The notes beneath the pieces were generated by a model that was not told where the DNA came from, did no database searches, and saw nothing but the letters and a program-made list of their open reading frames with translations. From positions 1 to 6,697 of the forward strand of contig JACIYY010000079.1 in NCBI GenBank assembly GCA_014359685.1: a stretch of 6,697 nt of DNA, written 5' to 3'. Below, one piece after another: positions 1 through 5,695 of the stretch. Each line of letters starts with the position of its first letter. The stretch's first letter is position 1. Origin of the DNA: Porphyrobacter sp. Its GTDB lineage: Bacteria; Pseudomonadota; Alphaproteobacteria; Sphingomonadales; Sphingomonadaceae. The position numbers and the translations under genes were made by a program.

Positions 1-466
1 TGATCGGGGCGAGCGTATGGCCGGGCGAGAATTGAACGCGAATTTCGGTTTTGCCGATGGTGAACCAGTCATCATCCTCGAACAACCGGTCCCACCGGGA
101 TCCGTCCGCAGGAAAGTCCGCCCGGCAATAGATGTCGCTCCAAAGTTTCTGGACCTCGACCACCTTCGCCCCGATCGCCCGCGGGGCGCCCAGTTTGTCA
201 GCCAGGTAAAGGGCGGCTGAGAAGTGATCGGCGTGCGGATGCGTGTCGAGGATCCAGTCGACCGAGAGACCACGTTCCGCGACGAACGCCAGGATCACGT
301 CTGCGTTGCGGGTGGCGGTCGCGCCGGCGATCGGGTCGAAATCGAGCACCGGGCCGATAATCGCGGCATGGTTGCTCGCGCGGTCGATCAGCATATATTG
401 CCAGCTGCCGGTGGGTTCGTCCCACAGGGCGGCCACCGAGATCGTGTCGAAGTTGAAGAGGTCCAC
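1..466 (-). CDS. ETHE1-like metallo-beta-lactamase-fold hydrolase, 5' part of the gene (cut by window edge)
   Basis: The first 155 codons of a metal-dependent MBL-fold hydrolase are present; the rest lies beyond base 1. Residues 75-85 read THPHADHFSAA, the HxHxDH metal-binding motif (H76, H78, D80, H81), and SPGHT places the next metal ligand at H150. The N-terminal pattern (LIDRASNHAAIIGPVLDFD, then a helix, then ILDTHPHADH) resembles the ETHE1/persulfide-dioxygenase-like branch, which acts on glutathione persulfide and related thiols; the substrate here is unknown. Where I remember DPVLD in relatives, this protein has GPVLD. The start is GTG: AGGAG at 474-478 lies 7 nt upstream, and an in-frame TGA lies just before it, so no longer ATG start exists. 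It begins 17 nt after the GMC stub and is probably co-transcribed with it. Family confidence is high; the specific function is uncertain. Confidence 0.88.
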   Translation of the reverse strand, partial: MDLFNFDTISVAALWDEPTGSWQYMLIDRASNHAAIIGPVLDFDPIAGATATRNADVILAFVAERGLSVDWILDTHPHADHFSAALYLADKLGAPRAIGAKVVEVQKLWSDIYCRADFPADGSRWDRLFEDDDWFTIGKTEIRVQFSPGHTLAPI

Positions 467-483
467 AGCGTCGCTCCTACCAC

Positions 484-615
484 TCAGTCACACGATAATC
501 GTAAGTGTGCGGCTTTCAACAGCAGGACGGCCCAATCAGCGGACAGGCGCGACGCCAGCACACAGCCCGCCGTCCCGGCCCCAACCACGATATAGTCGAC
601 TTCCTGATCAGCCAC
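484..615 (-). pseudogene. N-terminal stub of a GMC-family FAD oxidoreductase
   Basis: This 43-codon reading frame starts at GTG, with AGGGG 7 nt upstream. It encodes VDYIVVGAGTAGCVLASRLS followed by ADWAVLLLKAA. That is the beta-alpha-beta FAD-binding N-terminus of glucose-methanol-choline oxidoreductases (choline or alcohol dehydrogenase type), with the GxGxxG loop intact. Family members normally run to about 500-550 residues. Here similarity stops at the end of the second beta strand, the expected acidic residue of LLLEAG is a lysine, and the frame ends at TGA after HLRLSCD. No substrate domain or His/Asn active site follows, because the MBL gene starts 17 nt later. I infer a deletion remnant that cannot be an oxidoreductase. 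A small translated leader that couples translation to the MBL gene remains possible, since both ribosome-binding sites look intact. Confidence 0.78.
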
Positions 616-695
616 TGGACCACCCCTGCCTGGCTCTGACGTGCATCGCGGAGCCGTTTGCCGCACGCGATTGCGTTGAAACCGAGAAGCCGCGG

Positions 696-1199
696 CTAGC
701 GAAGGGTTCCCGGCACCAGCCGACGCGGGAATTCCTCGGCCACGACGCGTTGCGGCCACAGAAATGCCAGCCGGGAGAAGCTGATCCTCCAGGCGCCGTC
801 CAGCTTGCGATAGTCCTCCTCGTACAGTCCGTAGGCCGCCATCGGAAGGGTTCGCAGGCCGGCATCGTTATGGACGCTTTCGAGATACCTGCGGTTGCTG
901 GCAGTGGCCGGACCGGTCAGTTCGATCCACATATTGGTGTTGAAGTGCAGCCCGGTGAAGGGCGGCCGGCCCTTGAAGATCTCTCGAAAGCGCACGAGGA
1001 TTTCGTCCCGTCCGTGCCAGATGCCGAAATGTGCGACGTCGAAGATCGCATCGGGTGTCAGAAGATCAGCCAGCCCGTCTATTTCGCACCCATCGATCAG
1101 GTGGGTATAGAGCACTCTCACCTTTTTGATCCGCTCGATCTCGAGTAGCTTGCGCAACTCTCCGATTTCCTCCGGGGTCAACGTCTCCTCGCTGCTCAT
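696..1199 (-). CDS. NTF2-like / SnoaL-like domain protein
   Basis: The product is 167 residues with a single alpha+beta cone (NTF2/SnoaL-like) domain. An N-terminal helix (about residues 10-35, ending VRVLYTHLIDG) leads to the typical D-x-L-A-D-L-L-T-P-D-A stretch (41-51). Next come HGRDEI (62-67), a central GLHFNTNMWIEL strand (83-94), and a closing YEEDY...DGAWRISF segment. Families with this fold include dehydratases, ketosteroid-isomerase-like enzymes and ring-hydroxylating dioxygenase small subunits, and they often sit in catabolic clusters. H85 in the pocket strand and D36/D41 are candidate polar pocket residues, but no reaction can be assigned. The length is normal for the family. AAGGAG at 1207-1212 lies 7 nt before the ATG, which fixes the start. 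It is the first gene of the apparent operon with the GMC stub and the MBL hydrolase. Confidence 0.88.
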   Translation of the reverse strand: MSSEETLTPEEIGELRKLLEIERIKKVRVLYTHLIDGCEIDGLADLLTPDAIFDVAHFGIWHGRDEILVRFREIFKGRPPFTGLHFNTNMWIELTGPATASNRRYLESVHNDAGLRTLPMAAYGLYEEDYRKLDGAWRISFSRLAFLWPQRVVAEEFPRRLVPGTLR

Positions 1200-1278
1200 C
1201 GCTTTTCTCCTTACCGGATCTGCCAGCCAGGACTACTGACCGGAGAATAAAGAACAAGCGGGTTTGCGAGTGCGGACT

Positions 1279-1294
1279 TCCGCCGATTGGCGGA
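1279..1294. repeat. Perfect 6-bp inverted repeat at the predicted transcription start
   Basis: TCCGCC-GATT-GGCGGA is a perfect dyad with a 4-nt spacer. It overlaps the start point predicted from the candidate promoter at 1300-1329. It could be an operator or a hairpin at the 5' end of the transcript. A related half-site, TGCGGA, lies close by at 1271-1276. The function is inferred from position only. Confidence 0.35.
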
Positions 1295-1299
1295 CACCT

Positions 1300-1329
1300 T
1301 TTACAGGCTTGTTCGGCGCCATATGCCAA
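1300..1329 (-). promoter_or_regulatory. Candidate sigma-70-type promoter for the NTF2-like/MBL operon
   Basis: On the minus strand, TTGGCA (1329-1324; 5 of 6 matches to TTGACA) is followed after 18 nt by TGTAAA (1305-1300; 4 of 6 matches to TATAAT). Transcription would begin near 1293, leaving a leader of about 94 nt before the ATG at 1199. It is the best sigma-70-like pair I see in this gap, but such pairs arise by chance and no experimental support exists. Confidence 0.3.
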
Positions 1330-1435
1330 GTGAAGCATGGCAGGCCCGACGAGGCGGGCGTGGCCAAGTTTGCGGATAAAGACGTCAGACTTTGCTTGCC
1401 AGAGTTCCTCGATGGCGTCGCGTCGGACTGGGCAC

Positions 1436-1912
1436 CTAGCGTTGCCTGAGCGCCGCGACGCAGGCGGCGCGGTCGACCGGCTGGCCGTCGCTGACCCGCC
1501 GCGCCTCCACATGCGTGGCGACCGGCTCCGCGCCGGCACGCAGCGGATAGAGGAACACGTCGAGCACGCAGGGCGCGCCGGCGAATTGCAGCTTGTGCAT
1601 GTCGCCCTCGCGCACATCCAGCCGCGGCGCCCCGAGCAGGCGCTGAACCCCGGCCGCGTCCTGTTCGATGATCGCCTCCAGCCCCGGCGCGCGCAGGATC
1701 TGCGGTGCGCGAAAGGCGGTGACGCGCGGCGGGGCGGGCCGCGCCGGCGGGGGGATGGTGGTCTCTCCGGGCGGGCGCGCGGGCGGCGGCGCGGGCGGCT
1801 GCGGGATGGTGGTGCAGGCCGCCAGCAGCGCCAGCAGCAGGGTCGCAGGCAGGCTCGCCAGCGGCGCGCGCCGAGGGGCAGAAGCGGGGGGTGAGGCGGA
1901 CGGTGCGGGCAT
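1436..1912 (-). CDS. Small proline-rich outer-membrane lipoprotein, hypothetical
   Basis: The product is 158 residues. Arginines at 14-15 precede a hydrophobic segment (about 18-32) that ends in the lipobox LAAC, with the lipidated cysteine at C33. Residue +2 is Thr, so by the Lol sorting rule outer-membrane placement is expected. Residues 37-62 form a linker of mostly Pro and Ala, suited to holding the domain away from the membrane or through peptidoglycan. The C-terminal part (about 63-158) contains LLGAPRLDVREGDMHKLQF, whose spacing faintly recalls SmpA/BamE-like lipoproteins, and two later cysteines, C115 and C151, that could form a disulfide. I recall similar hypothetical lipoproteins in sphingomonads but know no function. 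The ATG has only a weak AAGG 4 nt upstream; no other in-frame start precedes the lipobox. It is transcribed divergently from the PfkB gene. Confidence 0.8.
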   Translation of the reverse strand: MPAPSASPPASAPRRAPLASLPATLLLALLAACTTIPQPPAPPPARPPGETTIPPPARPAPPRVTAFRAPQILRAPGLEAIIEQDAAGVQRLLGAPRLDVREGDMHKLQFAGAPCVLDVFLYPLRAGAEPVATHVEARRVSDGQPVDRAACVAALRQR

Positions 1913-2020
1913 CGAACCTTGCGATTGCCGCGCCGAACGGGCAAGTCAACGCTGCGCGGCGGCGGCCTGCCCTGTGCGGCGGGCCGCCCGCCTCCCTTCC
2001 CCTCGATTGCATGGAACCGC
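1913..2020. promoter_or_regulatory. Divergent intergenic region between lipoprotein and PfkB genes
   Basis: These 108 bases should hold the promoters of both divergent genes. On the minus strand a TTGACT element (1949-1944) could be a -35 box for the lipoprotein gene, but the bases at -10 spacing (around 1927-1922) match poorly and would leave almost no leader. No plausible plus-strand promoter or strong Shine-Dalgarno sequence is visible for the kinase. Confidence 0.35.
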
Positions 2021-3016
2021 ATGTCCCAGCCCGCTTACGACGTGATCGCCATCGGCAACGCCATTGTCGATGTCATGGCCCCTTCCAGCGACGATCAGAT
2101 CGGTCAGCTGGCGCTGGTGCGCGGCGCGATGACGCTGGTCGATGCCGATCGCGCCGCCACGCTCTATGACGCGATGGGCCCGGCGCGCGAGATTTCCGGC
2201 GGGTCGGCCGCCAACACCCTGGCCGGGCTGGCCGCGCTGGGCGGACGCTGCGCCTTCATCGGCCAGGTGGCCGACGACCAGCTGGGGGCGGTGTTCGCGC
2301 ACGATATCCGCGCCGCCGGGATCGCCTTTGCCACCCCGCCCCGCCCCGGCGAGCCGCCGACCGCGCGCTGTCTGATCTTCGTCACCCCCGACGGGCAGCG
2401 GACGATGAACACCTTTCTGGGCGCGTCGCAGTTCCTGCCCGCCGGCGCCATCGATGCAGACGCGATCGCGGCCGCCAGCGTGCTGTATCTGGAAGGCTAT
2501 CTGTGGGACCCGGAGGAGCCGCGCGCCGCGATGCGCCGGGCCATCGCCGCCGCGCGCGACGCCGGCCGCGAGGTCGCCTTCACCCTGTCCGATCCCTTCG
2601 TCATCGCCCGCCATGGCGAGGATTTCCGCCACCTGCTGCGCGAAGGGCTGATCGACATCCTGTTCGCCAACGAGGCCGAGCTGGCGGCGCTGACCGGAGC
2701 GGCGGAGATCGATGCGGGCCTTGCCGCGCTGGCGCCGCTGGTGCCGGTGCTGGTCGTGGCCCGCAGCGAGAAGGGGGCGGTGGCGCTGCGCCGGGGCGAG
2801 CGCGCGGCGGTCGCGGCCGAGCCGGTGGCGGCGGTGGTCGACACCACCGGCGCGGGCGACCTGTTCGCCGCCGGGTTCCTGTTCGGCCATGTCCGGGGCG
2901 AGCCGCTGGCCCGCTGCCTCGAACGCGGCGCCATCGCGGCGGCGGAGGTGATCAGCCATTGGGGCGCCCGGCCGGAAGCCGATCTCAACGCGCTGATGAC
3001 CCGGCGGCTGGGCTGA
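2021..3016 (+). CDS. PfkB-family carbohydrate kinase, adenosine kinase type
   Basis: The product is a 331-residue cytosolic ribokinase-fold kinase that probably phosphorylates adenosine to AMP with ATP (purine salvage). The N-terminus reads YDVIAIGNAIVDVMAP (residues 6-21), the usual first strand and substrate-binding turn. GGSAANT (60-66) is the glycine-rich substrate loop, and DTTGAGDLFAAGF (from residue 274) is PfkB signature 2, with D280 as the catalytic base and the GAG forming the anion hole. RTMNTFLGAS and LYLEGYLWDP are typical of the alphaproteobacterial adenosine kinases I remember. I chose the ATG at 2021 because the conserved domain begins right after it. An in-frame ATG at 1919 would add 34 residues of low-complexity, Arg-rich sequence that overlaps the divergent promoter region. 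The ribosome-binding site is weak (GGAA). The alternative is another PfkB sugar kinase; adenosine is the best guess. Confidence 0.92.
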   Translation: MSQPAYDVIAIGNAIVDVMAPSSDDQIGQLALVRGAMTLVDADRAATLYDAMGPAREISGGSAANTLAGLAALGGRCAFIGQVADDQLGAVFAHDIRAAGIAFATPPRPGEPPTARCLIFVTPDGQRTMNTFLGASQFLPAGAIDADAIAAASVLYLEGYLWDPEEPRAAMRRAIAAARDAGREVAFTLSDPFVIARHGEDFRHLLREGLIDILFANEAELAALTGAAEIDAGLAALAPLVPVLVVARSEKGAVALRRGERAAVAAEPVAAVVDTTGAGDLFAAGFLFGHVRGEPLARCLERGAIAAAEVISHWGARPEADLNALMTRRLG

Positions 3017-3048
3017 GGATGAGGCACATGCGCCGGGCGCGGTAACGG

Positions 3049-3068
3049 ATCGGCAAGACCTTGCCGGT
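3049..3068. repeat. Hairpin in the gap between the PfkB kinase and diguanylate cyclase genes
   Basis: CGGCAAG-AC-CTTGCCG (3051-3066) is a perfect 7-bp inverted repeat. It is extended by a T-G wobble and an A-T pair to 3049-3068. It lies 34 nt past the kinase stop and ends 8 nt before the ATG at 3077. No T-tract follows on either strand, so it is not a classical intrinsic terminator. If transcribed, it would place a stem over the ribosome-binding region of the 3077 start. Confidence 0.45.
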
Positions 3069-3076
3069 AGACAGCA

Positions 3077-4363
3077 ATGTTTGCTGGACGAGGGCGGCCC
3101 TGGATGGCGGGTTTCAAGAGTCTGGGTGCGTTGTCGCCTGACCGGAAGGTTTCGTTGGCGGTGATCGTCACCACGGCGGTCGTGGCGATCCTTGTCGTGA
3201 ACGATATCGTCGCGCTGTTCGGGCACTCGCCGATGATGGCGGAGGCACGGGCATGGATCGGGGCGGTGGCGGGGACGATCATCCTGTCGCTGGTGATCCG
3301 GTATGCCGGTATGGCGCGCAGCGAAATGCACGAGCGCCAGCAGATGGGCGTGGCCGCCATGCAGGCGCGCCGGCAAATGGAAGAGCTGTTCAAGATGACG
3401 GACATGCTCCAGAGCGCGGCCGATTACGTCGACGCCAACGCAGTCGTGCACGCGACGGCGGAGGAGTTGCTGCCCGGCTTCGGCGGCGCGCTATATGTGT
3501 TCAACAATTCGCGCGACCGGCTCGACCTGTCGGGCAGCTGGAACTGGCCGGACGATGCCACGCCGCCGCCGGCGATCACCCCGTCGCAGTGCTGGGCGCT
3601 GAAGCGCGGCAAGCCGCATCTCAACGGTGGCGGCTCGTCGCTGGGCTGCGGGCACCATCCGGCCGGCACCACCGCGCTGGAGATCCCGATGGCGGCGCGT
3701 GGCGAGATCCTCGGCCTGTTGATCGTGCGGGCAGGTGACGCCGACGCGGCCGGCCAGCTGCGGGGGCGGGAGCGTCTTGTCGCCGTGCTGGCGGATTCGA
3801 TGTCGCTGGCGCTGTCGAACATCGCGCTGCGCGAAAAGCTGCGGACCCAGGCACTGCGCGATGCGCTGACCGGCCTCTACAACCGCCGCTACATGGAAGA
3901 CGCGCTGGAGCGCCATGCCAGCCTGTCCGAGAGCAGCCACAAGCCGCTGGCCGTGATCATGATCGACCTCGACCACTTCAAGCGCCTCAACGACGAGCAC
4001 GGCCATGCCGCCGGCGATGCGGTGCTGCGTGAGGCGGCGGCCGCGATCATCGGTGCGATCCGCCCCAGCGACATTGCCTGCCGTTACGGCGGGGAGGAGC
4101 TGGTGGTGATCCTGCCCGATTGCGGGCTGGACGATGCGATGGCCCGCGCGGAGACGCTGCGCGCGCGGATCGAGAGCCTGTCCGAGATCCACGCGATGCG
4201 GATCACCGCCTCCTTCGGCGTTGCCGCCGCGCCCGATGCTGCGCCCGACGGGTCGAGCCTGATCGCGGCCGCCGATGCGGCGCTCTACCGGGCCAAGGCA
4301 GCGGGCCGCAACCGGGTCGAGGCGGCGACGCGGATCGGCCATCTCGCCATCGCCGCCGAGTAG
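3077..4363 (+). CDS. Membrane-anchored GAF-GGDEF diguanylate cyclase
   Basis: The product is 428 residues and predicted to make cyclic di-GMP from two GTP. Two hydrophobic segments (about 25-48 and 60-77) anchor it in the inner membrane. A helical, Glu/Gln/Met-rich linker (80-105) leads to a GAF-like sensor region (about 105-250) containing CWALKRGKPHL (172-182), C191 and H193/H194. The GGDEF domain runs from about 258 to 420: DALTGLYNRRY (262-272), DLDHFKRLND (297-306, with the metal ligand at D297), and active site GGEEL (338-342), where Leu replaces the usual Phe. The inhibitory site RxxD (R329-D332) sits five residues before GGEEL, so product feedback inhibition is expected. No EAL domain is present. 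The start is either ATG 3077 or ATG 3104 (residue 10); neither has a strong ribosome-binding site. It is convergent with purD. The GAF ligand is unknown. Confidence 0.92.
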   Translation: MFAGRGRPWMAGFKSLGALSPDRKVSLAVIVTTAVVAILVVNDIVALFGHSPMMAEARAWIGAVAGTIILSLVIRYAGMARSEMHERQQMGVAAMQARRQMEELFKMTDMLQSAADYVDANAVVHATAEELLPGFGGALYVFNNSRDRLDLSGSWNWPDDATPPPAITPSQCWALKRGKPHLNGGGSSLGCGHHPAGTTALEIPMAARGEILGLLIVRAGDADAAGQLRGRERLVAVLADSMSLALSNIALREKLRTQALRDALTGLYNRRYMEDALERHASLSESSHKPLAVIMIDLDHFKRLNDEHGHAAGDAVLREAAAAIIGAIRPSDIACRYGGEELVVILPDCGLDDAMARAETLRARIESLSEIHAMRITASFGVAAAPDAAPDGSSLIAAADAALYRAKAAGRNRVEAATRIGHLAIAAE

Positions 4364-4408
4364 CGGGCCGCCGGGCGGGCGCGCTAGCCGGCCCCGCCTT
4401 CGGCCCGC
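4363..4408. terminator. Nested inverted repeat between convergent genes, candidate bidirectional terminator
   Basis: The outer arms GCGGGCC (4363-4369) and GGCCCGC (4402-4408) and the inner arms GGCGGG (4374-4379) and CCCGCC (4393-4398) pair perfectly. Internal gaps of 4 and 3 nt separate the stems, and the loop is 13 nt. The structure begins at the last base of the cyclase stop codon, and the purD stop codon lies in the loop. There is no T-tract on either side, so intrinsic termination would be atypical. High GC raises the chance of such pairing arising at random. Confidence 0.4.
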
Positions 4409-5682
4409 GCCACTTCGCGCCAGCCGATGTCGCGGCGGCAGAAGCCGGTGGGGAAATCGAGCGCGTCGACCGCGCGATAGGCCCGCGCCTGCGCCTCGGC
4501 CACGCTGGCGCCGGTGGCGGTGACCGCCAGCACCCGGCCGCCGGTGGCCACCAGCGCCCCGGTCTCGTCGAACCCGGTCCCGGCGTGGAACACCTTGGCG
4601 CCGGTCGCCTCCGCCGCCGCGATCCCGCCGATCGCGCCGCCGCGCTCGGGCGTGCCGGGATAGCCGCGCGCGGCCACCACCACGGTGAGCGCCGCATCCC
4701 GGCTGAAGCGCGCCGGCGGCATCGCGGCGAGGCGGTTCTCGGCACAGGCGAGCAGGTATTCGCCAAGGTCGCCGTCCAGCCGCATCATCAGCACCTGCGC
4801 CTCCGGATCGCCGAAGCGGCAATTGTATTCGACCAGCCTGGGCCCTTGGGCGGTCAGCATGATCCCGGCATAGAGCACGCCCGAATAGGGCGCGCCTTCG
4901 GCCACCATCGCCTCGATCGTGGGCACGATGATCCGCCTGAGCACCTGCGCGTGGAGATCGGCGGTCAGCACCGCAGCCGGGCTGTAGGCGCCCATCCCGC
5001 CGGTATTGGGGCCGGTGTCGCGGTCGCCCACCCGCTTGTGATCCTGCGCGGTGCCGAAGGGCAGCACGGTTGGCCCGTCCGCAAGCGCGAACACGCTGAC
5101 CTCCTCGCCGTCCATGAACTCCTCGATCACCAGCGATGCGCCGGCCGCGCCGAAGGCGCCCGCGAAGATGTCGCCGATCGCCGCCTCGGCCGCCGCGCGG
5201 TCGGGTGCGATCACCACGCCCTTGCCGGCGGCGAGGCCATCGGCCTTGAGCACGTAGGGCGCGGCAAAGCCGTCCAGCGCCGCCAGCGCCTCCGCCGCGC
5301 TGGCGGCGCGGACATAGGCGGCGGTGGGGATGCCGTGCCGGCGGCACAGATCCTTGGTGAAGCCCTTGCTGCCTTCCAGCTGCGCCGCCGCGCGCGAGGG
5401 GCCGAACACGGCGATCCCTTCGGCCCGCAGCGAATCGGCGAGGCCATCGACCAGCGGCCCTTCCGGCCCGATCACCACCAGCCCGATCCTCTCCTGCTCG
5501 CAGAAGGCGATCACCAGCTCGTGATCGGTGGTGTCCATGTCGAAGCAGGTGGCGTGTTCGGCGATGCCCGGATTGCCGGGCGCGGCGAACAGCTTGCTGC
5601 CACCTTCCAGCAGCCGGGATTGCGCCAGCTTCCAGGCGAGCGCATGTTCGCGGCCGCCCCCTCCCAGCAGCAGGATGTTCAT
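4384..5682 (-). CDS. purD: Phosphoribosylamine--glycine ligase (GAR synthetase)
   Basis: PurD joins phosphoribosylamine and glycine, using ATP, to form glycinamide ribonucleotide in de novo purine synthesis. The 432-residue length matches the bacterial family. The N-domain starts [13 protein letters not shown] (2-14), followed by [10 protein letters not shown] (35-44) and GPEGPLVDG (72-80). The ATP-grasp region holds [12 protein letters not shown] (145-156), [12 protein letters not shown] (187-198) and [20 protein letters not shown] (214-233). The metal-binding [11 protein letters not shown] is at 284-294 (E285, N287). The C-domain, with ARGYPG, is complete. The start at 5682 is fixed by GGGGREHA, which follows almost at once, and by GGAAGGG 6 nt upstream. 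A frame extending upstream to 5856 is antisense to xseA and is not part of the gene. It is convergent with the diguanylate cyclase (20 bp between stops) and its start codon overlaps that of xseA. Confidence 0.98.
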   Translation of the reverse strand: MNILLLGGGGREHALAWKLAQSRLLEGGSKLFAAPGNPGIAEHATCFDMDTTDHELVIAFCEQERIGLVVIGPEGPLVDGLADSLRAEGIAVFGPSRAAAQLEGSKGFTKDLCRRHGIPTAAYVRAASAAEALAALDGFAAPYVLKADGLAAGKGVVIAPDRAAAEAAIGDIFAGAFGAAGASLVIEEFMDGEEVSVFALADGPTVLPFGTAQDHKRVGDRDTGPNTGGMGAYSPAAVLTADLHAQVLRRIIVPTIEAMVAEGAPYSGVLYAGIMLTAQGPRLVEYNCRFGDPEAQVLMMRLDGDLGEYLLACAENRLAAMPPARFSRDAALTVVVAARGYPGTPERGGAIGGIAAAEATGAKVFHAGTGFDETGALVATGGRVLAVTATGASVAEAQARAYRAVDALDFPTGFCRRDIGWREVARAEGGAG

Positions 5683-5695
5683 GCCCGGCCCTTCC
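5672..5695. promoter_or_regulatory. Overlapping divergent translation starts of purD and xseA
   Basis: The tetramer CATG at 5680-5683 contains both start codons, purD on the minus strand (5682-5680) and xseA on the plus strand (5681-5683). The purD Shine-Dalgarno GGAAGGG (5695-5689) falls inside xseA codons 3-5, and the xseA AGGA (5672-5675) falls inside purD codons 3-4. Each gene's 5' leader, and at least part of its promoter, must therefore lie within the other's coding sequence. A second in-frame ATG for xseA at 5675 lacks a ribosome-binding site at usable distance. Confidence 0.8.

Larger units (their letters stand above)
1200..1435. other. Intergenic region with lower GC, upstream of the NTF2-like gene
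   Basis: The 236 bases separate the start of the NTF2-like gene from the stop of the lipoprotein gene. Short open frames exist on both strands, including a 61-codon plus-strand frame at 1264-1449, but none has a recognisable protein or a convincing ribosome-binding site. By hand count, bases 1201-1260 are 52% G+C and 1321-1380 are 58%, against 80% just across the junction at 1441-1500. The stretch holds the ribosome-binding site of the NTF2-like gene, a candidate promoter and a dyad. It may also contain decayed sequence from an earlier gene. Confidence 0.6.

Noticed and set aside
688..697. 10-bp palindrome AGCCGCGGCT at the end of the NTF2-like gene
   Set aside because: It is short and GC-rich with no T-tract, and is likely to occur by chance at this composition.
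243..1148. Plus-strand open frame of 301 codons across the accessory region
   Set aside because: It runs antisense to the MBL, GMC-stub and NTF2-like genes, all of which show family motifs and good ribosome-binding sites.
1264..1449. 61-codon plus-strand ORF in the intergenic region
   Set aside because: It has no recognisable protein and no convincing ribosome-binding site, and it overlaps the end of the lipoprotein gene.
1919..2020. N-terminal extension of the PfkB kinase from ATG 1919
   Set aside because: The extra 34 residues are Arg/Pro/Gly-rich, unlike the family, and would overlap the divergent promoter region; the domain begins right after ATG 2021.
1946..3451. Minus-strand open frame of 501 codons opposite the PfkB kinase
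   Set aside because: It is antisense to a conserved kinase, rich in Arg, Gly and Gln, and lacks recognisable domains.
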